A stretch of DNA of 64,000 nucleotides from positions 4,201,077 through 4,265,076 of the forward strand of contig FN649728.1 in the NCBI GenBank assembly GCA_000310025.1. The letters run 5' to 3'. Source of the stretch: Ectocarpus siliculosus. Taxonomy: Eukaryota; Sar; Phaeophyceae; Ectocarpales; Ectocarpaceae. This document shows, in pieces, positions 50,793 through 58,397 of this stretch. The notes beneath the pieces are model-generated. The model was given only the letters and a program-made list of their open reading frames with translations, ran no database searches and was not told the DNA's origin. The position numbers were made by a program, and so were the translations under genes. Within the stretch, counting starts at the first letter, position 1. Each line of letters begins with the position of its first letter.

Positions 50793-51002
50793 GAAAATCG
50801 ATCAAGGCCCTAACTTCCACGCTCCTTCCTCTTGCTTCCTCAGCTAGTTGTATGACTGCACTAGCGTTCTCTTCCCCGAGACGCGGGTGCACAAGAAGAC
50901 TGAAGACTTTGCACGCAGGGGACTCTCAGCACCCGTCCCCTGCTTTCTTTCGAATTCAACAAACGCCTTCCACAAACAACGCTTTCCTTCTGAACGCTAC
51001 AT
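50793..51002 (-). repeat. Ngaro split direct repeat A2 (internal)
   Basis: This 210-bp copy matches A1 at 57797-58006 almost perfectly. It abuts B1 directly, so the A2/B1 junction GCTACAT|TTTGTTAT reproduces the circle junction expected of this element class. Confidence 0.9.
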
Positions 51003-51215
51003 TTTGTTATAGGCTCAAGAATTCTGGCATTATTTTTCTAATCTTCTACGTGAAAAATGATGAAAACCCGAGACAATATACATCACATACATGTAGACGA
51101 ACCGTACCTCCACTCTTGTGGGTCCTGCCCCTACGATGTCCCTATACGATACTCGAATTCACGACTCAGCCAATCCGGTACGAGAATAGCCTCTTCCAAG
51201 CTATCTGAAAACCAC
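51003..51215 (-). repeat. Ngaro split direct repeat B1 (internal)
   Basis: This partner of B2 lies between the recombinase gene and A2. Its left edge runs into the 3' untranslated end of the recombinase frame. Confidence 0.9.
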
Positions 51216-51242
51216 GCCATTGTGCAGGCTGAGTGTACTGTT

Positions 51243-52297
51243 TTACTCTCTTCTTCCTCCTGTAAGTCCCACGGAAACCGCTTCTGCTCCTTCTCCCGCT
51301 TCCCTCACGTACACCATGAACGCTCGCGACTTCCAACGCCCAGCCCGCTGAATCTGCAAGTCCGACACGCCTTGCGCGGCTAATTGCGTGGCGCCACCAA
51401 TGCGACCCGAGTGCAATGCGTACTGTGCCGGATCCTTCCCTGCACAAGCAACCATCCTCCTCAGCGCGACTACAGCTTCCACGCGAGTAACCACCTTCCA
51501 CCCGTATGCACCCATCCTCGTCATCAAAGGGGCACGTCCGTGAAGGCTCGGGCGTTCAGGAGCTCCACCATCGCTTCGAAGGCTCCGAAAGGCGCCCTAC
51601 CAGATTCCTCCGATCTCGGGCTGCGGGTGCGTGTGATCGTGCATCCCTCTCGATTCTGATCTGCTTTCGACGCCACGAAATGAATCCTGACTGAATCCGC
51701 GCGCGCTCTATCTTCAGTCTCCACTTGAATGTCTCCTTGAAAAAACCTCAAGCAGTCACGCGTCAAACAGAAATCTGGATGGACGAGGCCGTTCGCGTAC
51801 GCGAACAATTCTGTAGCTCGGCACAAGAGAAAATACGACAGCGTCAGTCCTAACCAAGAAACTTTTCCTCCACCCGGAGCGCTCGCAACCGTATGGTAGC
51901 CTTGCGACAACATCGACCGCGTGAGGGGCAGCCTCACTTGCGCTTGCTTGCCCGTCATCCCTCGAATGCGATCAATCCCTTTCCCTGCCGCCGTAATCAT
52001 ACAGTGCGACGTGGGAGGCTCCCACCCCGTACATAGCTTATGGTAAAACTTGATAGCCGCGAGGTATCCCCGAACTGTGGACTGCTGGTTGTTGAACGAA
52101 AACAAACGACACGTCATAAATTCGAGGAGGAGCGCGATGATCTCGGGCTCGTCCATCGAGTTCAACCACGGTTCTTTACCCTTGTGTTTCATAAAATCCA
52201 ACCATGTCTTCCACGTCGCGGCATACACCTTGTGCGTGCTTCCCCCGATCGACGCGCTCACTAAAGTATCCACCAACCGCGCGACTTCCGTGCTCAT
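51243..52297 (-). CDS. Tyrosine recombinase of the Ngaro element, one frame change
   Basis: This enzyme would integrate the circular DNA copy of the element by tyrosine-mediated strand exchange. The first frame (52297-51524, ATG start) holds the SAM-like N-terminal region and the first catalytic Arg in FLLCRATELFAY. It then stops at TGA 51524-51526. The second frame (to 51243) continues with ALHSGRIGGATQLAAQG (His-x-x-Arg) and RWKSRAFMVYVRE (Trp and the likely nucleophile Tyr). Going from one frame to the other needs a single extra base near the run CCCCTTT at about 51527-51533, so either one base is missing or a -1 shift is used. All four catalytic positions are present, so the enzyme is otherwise complete. 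The frame before the ATG is open back to the TGA at 52364-52366. Confidence 0.85.
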
Positions 52298-52390
52298 CCC
52301 CCCTCCTTCCCGCCCTGTTCCTGAAGCGTCCGTAACCGGAGGGTTCGAGGATAACGTTGGAGGTCACGGGGGTTGTTTTGTCGATGATTT

Positions 52391-54169
52391 TTAGTGAGGT
52401 GTCATCATGAGATTCCATAACGTTCGATCGTGATGGGGTTGTAGGTTCTTTTTCTGCAGCACGAAGGAACACACTTTTTCTCCGCGTGAACCGAGTGGTA
52501 TCTCACGCCAATCGTTTGTGTTGGTGAATCTTCGGACCCTATCGGCTAGTTCCGACCTCGGCCATCGAGAAATCCCGTCCGCGAGCGTGTTTTTTACGCC
52601 CGGGATGTGTTTTGCCTCGTAACTCCATTCTCCCGAAATCTCGAGTCGTCCTAGCATTCTCATCATCAAACACGCGCGTTTGTCTCTGGCCCCGCCGCAC
52701 CGGTTTGACCATGTGACGGCCGCCATGTTGTCACCGCGCATCAAGACGGGGTCGTTGTTATTTTTCGGGCGATCCCCTACGAGACTGTGCATTACCCAGG
52801 CGGTCATTACCATGCCCACGAGTTCGAGTAGATTGATCGTGACGCTGCAGGTCTCCCGACGCGCGGCCTTTTGTTTCAATTCGGTTGCGAAGCCCAAGGG
52901 CAAGTCGTATCTCCAATACACCCTTTTCTCTGGACAGAAGCCGCCAATGGCGTCGAAACTAGCGTCTGATAGATAACGTCGTTTTGGCTGGCGTTTTACG
53001 ACACCGTAGCACGGGGCGTTCAGCGACTCTCCAGCTGTGAGCAATTCGTGTTCGATTGCCCACCTGAAAAAATCCAGGTCGTCGTGGAACTCTCTCCCTA
53101 GTTGTACAACGTGGCTACAGTTTCTCGTGTGTTTCCTGTGGAGTCCTGTGAGTCTCAACAACCTCCAGACGAAGTACTTTCCGGCCCGAACCACGTACGT
53201 GAGGTTCCACAGCTTCCCGGCTATGCTAAACACTTCTTGCGCTGTCGCTTCACGCTTGTGGCGCGGCCAGTCGATTTCTAAGGCTGTTTTTAAGACCTCT
53301 GCTTTCTTCGTGGTCAAAGAGATTTTTAGCTCGTGCGAGTCGATGACGAACCCTAAGAATTCAAGCTGCGTGTCCCAATCCGAACTCTTCTTCGGCGCGA
53401 GTATAGGAGTCTCCCCCGGTTCTCCCGGGCCGAACAAGCGAACGTAGTCTGATGCTAAAGACGCGGACACGGTCAGCGCTGACAAGTCGTCGGCCGATTG
53501 CTGGGTTCTCAGGAGGCCGTGATCATCTACATAAACGACCGACATGAAATTGCTCGACCGATCGCCTCCTTTTGTGGCGTGAACTGTGGCGTCATCCGGC
53601 ACGGGCGTAGGGTCGCCTTCCTCCCACGGTTCGACGATTTTTACGTGCTTCATCATGTTTACTCCTTCGGGCAGCAACTGCACGCTGTCGAGATTGGTAT
53701 TACAGTGCGAGTGTTCAGCCGCGGACGCCATAACTCCGAAATGTCCCGGCGAGCCGGTCCAACCGAAAGTCAGGCGGAAATCGATGACGACGAGGTCGTC
53801 GACTACGTAGCTGAAGTTGTGTGCTTGCTCAGGTTCTACTCGAACGTTGCGATAGGCGTCGTTGACGTCCGTCGTTGACATGAGGATGCGGAGCTTCGGG
53901 TTTTTGGCTCGAAGGCTAACTAGTTCCGACAGGAATTTTGGCAGGGCTTCGGCGCAGAGGCTAGGGGGTACACTGTCGACGTCTGTGTCAGCGTTGAGAC
54001 CTCCTTTTACTCCGTTGTTGTCAGCGTCGAAAGACAAGTCGTTGATTATCCTAACCTTGTGGGTAACGACCGCTCCCAGCGGCGACACGCGGAGGTTTGG
54101 GATTTCATACGCCGCCGATTTTTGAAAAACGAGGCATCTCTCTCTTCGTACATCCTCTGCGAGTTTCTT
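52391..54169 (-). CDS. Reverse transcriptase-RNase H of the Ngaro element
   Basis: This polyprotein part copies the element RNA into DNA and removes the RNA strand. The frame opens after TAG 54170-54172 and reads NLRVSPLGAVVTHKVRIIND, an RT N-terminal block. It continues with TTDVNDAYRNV (first catalytic Asp), LTFGWTGSPGHF, and the active-site YVDD about 186 residues after the GTG at 54088. FLGFVIDS follows. The RNase H part shows LSDASFDAIGG, an Asp-containing first strand, then INLLELVGMV (Glu) and LMRGDNMAAVTW (Asp). No ATG stands at the domain start; the long frame upstream suggests it is made as a continuation of preceding coding sequence. It ends at TAA 52391-52393. No methyltransferase domain, typical of DIRS, is seen. 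Confidence 0.9.
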   Translation of the reverse strand, partial: KKLAEDVRRERCLVFQKSAAYEIPNLRVSPLGAVVTHKVRIINDLSFDADNNGVKGGLNADTDVDSVPPSLCAEALPKFLSELVSLRAKNPKLRILMSTTDVNDAYRNVRVEPEQAHNFSYVVDDLVVIDFRLTFGWTGSPGHFGVMASAAEHSHCNTNLDSVQLLPEGVNMMKHVKIVEPWEEGDPTPVPDDATVHATKGGDRSSNFMSVVYVDDHGLLRTQQSADDLSALTVSASLASDYVRLFGPGEPGETPILAPKKSSDWDTQLEFLGFVIDSHELKISLTTKKAEVLKTALEIDWPRHKREATAQEVFSIAGKLWNLTYVVRAGKYFVWRLLRLTGLHRKHTRNCSHVVQLGREFHDDLDFFRWAIEHELLTAGESLNAPCYGVVKRQPKRRYLSDASFDAIGGFCPEKRVYWRYDLPLGFATELKQKAARRETCSVTINLLELVGMVMTAWVMHSLVGDRPKNNNDPVLMRGDNMAAVTWSNRCGGARDKRACLMMRMLGRLEISGEWSYEAKHIPGVKNTLADGISRWPRSELADRVRRFTNTNDWREIPLGSRGEKVCSFVLQKKNLQPHHDRTLWNLMMTPH

Positions 54170-54391
54170 CTAAATGAGTGACAGGTGCTCGTCAGCCGAC
54201 CGGTGGTTTCCGTAGTTCAGTGCGCTTGCAAGGTCCGCTTTAGACGGGGGGGCACTCACTGGTACCCCTCCAGTAACGATTGTCATCAGTTCTTCGATCT
54301 GTGGGAAACCTTTTAGGTCCCCAAAATATTGTCTGACGTGGTTCGGGTCTACCGGTGGTGTGACCAGGGTTCCGCCGAGCGACCGTGCTAC

Positions 54392-56176
54392 CTAACCTAC
54401 CGAACCACGGTTGTCTCGCATCATTTGTGTGCAAACCTCTGCGAGTTGATACAGAATTTTTTCTCTCTCTGGTTGTTCGAGGTTTGTTTTTCCGAGTGTT
54501 GCTCTGTCCTCGTGCCACCTCGCCACGTGTTTTCGCTGTGTTTCACTGCGCCCTTGGCCATTGGGAATCGATGATGACCCGACGTGGGGAGGACTACGAT
54601 GACGCAAGACTCGTTGTTTTGTGCTGTAGGTCGAGCGCAGTCCTACAGGAGGTTGTATATTGCGCTGGAGCTGCTGCGTGGGGGTAAAGTGTGCGTGGTG
54701 CGTGAGAGACGGTTGTCGTCGTAGTGCCGACCCTTGGACCTTTGCTGGCAGGGTGGGACTTCGAGGACAGGTCGTGTCTGACGCGCCAGGCGCGGTGACC
54801 GAAGTGAGAAGCGTCGATCGTGCATCGTCTGGTACACGTGCCTCGTGGGATTGTGTGCGAGACGGGTTTTGCGCCGCCGCTGACGCGTTCAAGGCTGCTA
54901 GCGGCGGTGGAGACGTTGGCTGCCGCGCGTCTGACACTGAATACCCCGGGGGGCGTGTGAGAGGCGAGGCGAGCCCCGTGTCCGAATCGCCGACTTCTAC
55001 GGGTTGTGGGAGAGACGAAAGTCTCCCTGTGTCCGACACAGCTACTTCTGCGGCTTGTGTGGGAGACAGGTGACCTGACATGTCTACCATTCTGGTCAGC
55101 GGTGATGCCTGTCGGCCTGCTTCGCGTGTTCGTGGCGGGATCTCGTCAATTCGTGTAGGGAACGGTGGTTGTGTCGACATTTCGAGGGCGCTGGGCCTGG
55201 AGTGTGGGGACAACCTACTATCCGATCGTACAAGTGGGCGAGATTCGGCTACGTCGAGGTTGGTGGAGCTATCAGACGGGTGCGTGTGGTTGGTCCACCT
55301 ATACCTTGCTGCGCGACCGCTATTGCTCAACGTGAGTTGTGTATTGCGCTGGAGCTGCTGTGTAGGGGTGAAGTGTGCGTGGTGCGTGAGAGACGGTTGC
55401 CGTCGTATTGCCGACCCTTGGACCTTTTCTGGTAGGGTGGGACTTCGAGGACAGGTCGTGTCTGACGCGCCAGGCGCGGTGACCGAAGTGAGAAGCGTCG
55501 ATCGTGCCTCGTCTGGTACACGTGCCTCGTGGAGCTGTGTGCGAGACGGGCGATGCGTCGCCGCTGACGCGTTCAAGGCTGCTAGCGGCGTTGGAGACGT
55601 TGGCTGCCGCGCGTCTGACACGGAGTACCCCGGGGGGCGTGTGAGAGGCGAGGCGAGCCCCGTGTCCGAAACGCCGACTTCTACGCGGTGTGGGAGAGAC
55701 GACAGTCTCCCTGTGTCCGACACAGCTACTTCTGCGGCTTGTGTGGGAGACAGGTGACATGACGTGTCTATCTTTGTGGTAAGCGGTGATACTCGTTGGT
55801 CTGCTTCGCGTGTTCGTGGCGGGATCTCGTCAATTCGTGTAGGAAACGGTGGTTGTGTCGACATTTCGAGGGTGCTGGGCCTGGAGTGTGGGGACAACCT
55901 ACTATCCGATCGTACAGGTGGGCGAGATTCGGCTACGTCGAGGTTGGTGGAGCTACCAGACGGGTTCGTGTGGTTGGTCCACCTATACCTTGCTGCGCGA
56001 TCGCTATTGCTCAACATGAGTTGCTCACCGTGAAACAGGGCCGGCGAAACCGACCCCGGCGTGGGCGCGTCCCGAGGCCCCACGAACCTGGCGACGTCGG
56101 CGAACCAGGTACCAGCGTGTCCTGACTCCCCTCCCGCACCTACTGTCGGCCCTGCCGTATGGCAGAGCCCAACCTG
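54392..56176 (-). CDS. Gag-Pol linker region with two 228-codon tandem repeats (Ngaro)
   Basis: This frame directly follows the Gag stop (TGA 56177-56179) without a shift and runs to TAG 54392-54394. The protein is rich in Ser, Thr, Pro and Arg. It consists mainly of two copies of a 228-residue unit with motifs such as RAARYRWTNHT, DVAESRP, PFPTRIDEIPPRTREA and LTRPPGYSVSDARQP. Within each unit shorter 8-10-residue elements of the type SPTxxAEVxVSDTG recur. No enzyme domain is visible. After the TAG the same frame continues for 73 codons (GDLKGFPQIEELMTIVTGGV) to a second TAG at 54170 and then into the reverse transcriptase. A structural or spacer role is possible but not shown. Confidence 0.65.
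   Translation of the reverse strand, partial: QVGLCHTAGPTVGAGGESGHAGTWFADVARFVGPRDAPTPGSVSPALFHGEQLMLSNSDRAARYRWTNHTNPSGSSTNLDVAESRPPVRSDSRLSPHSRPSTLEMSTQPPFPTRIDEIPPRTREADQRVSPLTTKIDTSCHLSPTQAAEVAVSDTGRLSSLPHRVEVGVSDTGLASPLTRPPGYSVSDARQPTSPTPLAALNASAATHRPSRTQLHEARVPDEARSTLLTSVTAPGASDTTCPRSPTLPEKVQGSAIRRQPSLTHHAHFTPTQQLQRNTQLTLSNSGRAARYRWTNHTHPSDSSTNLDVAESRPLVRSDSRLSPHSRPSALEMSTQPPFPTRIDEIPPRTREAGRQASPLTRMVDMSGHLSPTQAAEVAVSDTGRLSSLPQPVEVGDSDTGLASPLTRPPGYSVSDARQPTSPPPLAALNASAAAQNPSRTQSHEARVPDDARSTLLTSVTAPGASDTTCPRSPTLPAKVQGSALRRQPSLTHHAHFTPTQQLQRNIQPPVGLRSTYSTKQRVLRHRSPPHVGSSSIPNGQGRSETQRKHVARWHEDRATLGKTNLEQPEREKILYQLAEVCTQMMRDNRGSVG
54640..56020. repeat. 684-bp tandem duplication in the Ngaro element
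   Basis: Markers such as GTGAGAAGCGTCGATCGTGC (near 54802 and 55486) and GTGGCGGGATCTCGTCAATT (near 55132 and 55816) repeat at an offset of 684 bases, an exact multiple of three. The two copies differ by scattered substitutions, many in coding frame. Confidence 0.85.
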
Positions 56177-56295
56177 TCAGAAACCTCCCCTCCCCCCACC
56201 GCCCCTCCCTCCGGCGCCGCGCCCCTGGTTCCCTCCTCCACCGCCCCTGCCGCCGTTGACCGTCATGCTGAAGTTGCCCACGCTGGGCTGGCGGA

Positions 56296-56327
<32 letters not shown>

Positions 56328-57793
56328 GATGGTAGCGGCTGCGGCGCCGCCGCCTGCTGCGGCGGGGCCTGCGGGGGTGGCGGGACCTGCGGGGGTGGGG
56401 AAGCGGTGGAGGTGGCGGGGGCGGGACCGGCGTGTACGTGGTGGAGTTGGCAGTCTGGAGTGCGGCACTGGCGGCTGAACCACCATCCCTTGCAGAAACC
56501 GGGGGGGCACGTCGGGGTCGTGGTCGTGGTCCGCTGCCGCTTGGTTGTCGCTGTCTTGGCCCCGGCCGTTCCGCTCTTCCGCTTTGCACTCGTGGCGGGG
56601 GCGAGGGCGGCGGCCACGGTGGGGAGAGGCCATTGGGCTGCCTTTTCCACGAGACTCTGGGTGTGATCTTCCTCGAGCAAGGTCTTAAGGAGCTTGAATC
56701 GCGGAAATGGGACGGCATCCGTGGTGTCCGCGGTGGGGGGGCCGTCCTGGTGTGTCCGGCGTAGGTCATATGCCATCTTGTGTAAAATGCGGAAACCGTC
56801 TTCCAAGCCGCGGTTGATGGCATCCAGGAGGGCTTTGCGGACCCGGTTTTCATGGGGCTGAAGGCCTGTGTAGTGGAGGGTGAGGTACGTAGCCAGCTTC
56901 CTTGTAATCGATGCGAACTCCGCCCTCCAGGCCGCGACGCGAAGCTTGGCATTCTCCTCGGCCGTGTCCATGCCGTACTCGATCGTTTTGAACAGCACGG
57001 TGATGAAGGTGTCGAAGTGGACCGACACGGGCATGGCAGCGAGGGCGGCGTTGGCGGACTTGGGCGGGAAACAGTGCTCGATTTTTATGTCCGTCAGGCT
57101 GCACATCTGTTTCCCTCCCTGCTCTGTGATGTGTGAGTATTCGCCGGCGACCATTTTAACGAAGGGCACGTCGACCGGGGCGCGAGTGTCGAATCCGCCC
57201 CGCGCGAGGAGCCACAGGGGGCCCGTCGCTTTCCAATCCTCAGCCCTCAGCTTCTCCGTCATCTTCAACCCCGCGGTCGCCGGGGCGGGCGGCGCGGCGC
57301 TAGCGGCCACCACCGGTGCATTGGCGGGAGGAAGAATGCCGCCGGCGGGTTGTTGCTGCTGCTGCTGTGGCTGCTGCTGCTGTTGTGGCTGCTGCTGCAG
57401 CTGCTGCTGCTGCTGCTGCTGCAGGATCTGTCCCTGCTGCGCCACCTGTTGGTGTAAGGCCGCCATTTGAGCTTGGTGAGCGTTCATGAACTGGGTGAGC
57501 ATGGCCTGGATACCGCCGAGTGGGTTCGCGCCGGCACCCTCCTCTGGTCCGTTGTTTGCAGGGGGGGCGTCGCCGCCGTTGTACTCGGCTGCCGGGGGAG
57601 CGGCTGCAGCTGCGGCTGCGTCGGCGGCTGCGACAACGGCTGCGGCAGCGTTTACAGCGGCGGCAGCGTCTGCGGCGGCGGCGTTGGGTGCAGCGGCGTT
57701 GGCTGCGGCGCCGTCATACGCGGGTGCGGCTTCGGCCGCGGCTGCGTCTGCTGCTATCTTTGCCTGGACCGCATTTTGCACTGATGGATCCAT
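56177..57793 (-). CDS. Gag-like protein of the Ngaro element
   Basis: The ATG at 57793 (MDPSVQNAVQ) is preferred over an upstream TTG. The N-terminal 80 residues are alanine-rich, followed by a region of several glutamine runs (residues about 125-150). A folded central domain follows (KMTEKLRAEDWKATG ... LLDAINRGLEDGF), then a Lys/Arg-rich segment. After these comes a Cys/His cluster CPPGFCKGWWFSRQCRTPDC followed by QLHHVH, which could bind nucleic acid like a gag zinc knuckle though its spacing is not the usual CCHC. The C-terminus is Gln-, Gly- and Arg-rich (GGRGGGGRGGF). Position just inside repeat A1 and ahead of RT supports the Gag role. It ends with TGA followed by CAG, and the frame stays open beyond. 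Confidence 0.8.
57353..57424. repeat. CTG/CAG tract encoding Gln runs in Gag
   Basis: Interrupted CTG triplets on the plus strand give polyglutamine in the minus-strand Gag. A second tract at about 56297-56326 encodes another Gln run near the Gag C-terminus. Confidence 0.85.
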
Positions 57794-57796
57794 GGG

Positions 57797-58006
57797 CAAA
57801 ATCTATCAAGGCCCTAACTTCCACGCTCCTTCCTCTTGCTTCCTCAGCTAGTTGTATGACTGCACTAGCGTTCTCTTCCCCGAGACGCGGGTGCACAAGA
57901 AGACTGAAGACTTTGCACGCAGGGGACGCTCAGCACCCGTCCCCTGCTTTCTTTCGAATTCAACAAACGCCTTCCACAAACAACGCTTTCCTTCTGAACG
58001 CTACAT
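57797..58006 (-). repeat. Ngaro split direct repeat A1 (outer, 5')
   Basis: This 210-bp copy matches A2 at 50793-51002. It begins a few bases upstream of the Gag ATG and probably carries the promoter, as usual for the 5' repeat of this class. Its outer end GAACGCTACAT abuts the host ATCTACAC. Confidence 0.9.
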
Positions 58007-58048
58007 ATCTACACGTGCGCCACGAAACGGACGCGGGGTCGTGGTGTT

Positions 58049-58354
58049 TGTTTGTGGTACTTGGATATGAGTCCGATCTGCTGTGCATCCTCTGTGGGGG
58101 ATACGCGTATTGGAAGTATGGGTGTGAGGGTATGTGTGCGGTTGTGGTCCAAGTGCGGGGCCCCCGGGAGCACACGGCGGTGTGCTCCCGGCACTCTTGC
58201 CTGAGGGGCTTGCGTGTCGAATACCAGCTTGCCTGAGGGGCTTGCGTGACGGATATATACAATAATACATGGTCCTTTTTTATCAGCTGTTCCTGGGAGA
58301 ACATAGTCCCCAGTCTCAACACCACAGACCGCTTAGGGCGGCAGTGCACTAACA
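58049..58354 (+). repeat. Left LTR
   Basis: It starts TGTTTGTGGTACTTGG and ends TGCACTAACA. It contains a perfect 12-bp stem CCGGGAGCACAC / GTGTGCTCCCGG near 58165-58193 and a tandem pair of TTGCCTGAGGGGCTTGCGTG. It is almost identical to the right LTR, which points to a recent insertion. Confidence 0.8.
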
Positions 58355-58397
58355 CGATATCGAGTGGAGACTAGCTAGGCCAGGTGTTGGTACAGCG

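Larger units (their letters stand above)
50479..58006 (-). mobile_element. Complete Ngaro-type tyrosine-recombinase retrotransposon (7.5 kb)
   Basis: Read on the minus strand, the order is A1 (58006-57797), Gag, linker/repeat region, RT-RNase H, tyrosine recombinase, B1 (51215-51003), A2 (51002-50793), a spacer of about 100 bases, and B2 (50690-50479). This A1 ... B1-A2-B2 layout of split direct repeats is the hallmark of Ngaro-type elements; DIRS elements instead have inverted ends. The left host flank ends GCGGGCAC, the right one begins ATCTACAC, and the unoccupied copy at 63073/63074 joins the two directly with no target duplication, as expected for recombinase-mediated integration. Both repeat pairs are almost identical, so the insertion is young, yet the coding strand has five in-frame stops and one frame change. 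Confidence 0.9.

Noticed and set aside
56061-56666. 201-codon plus-strand frame rich in Pro and Cys
   Set aside because: It is the complement of the Gln/Gly-rich Gag C-terminus. The minus-strand Gag explains the sequence and its position in the element.
50479-58006. DIRS-type assignment for the tyrosine-recombinase element
   Set aside because: The terminal repeats are direct and split (A1 ... B1-A2-B2), not inverted, and no methyltransferase domain is visible, so Ngaro-type fits better.
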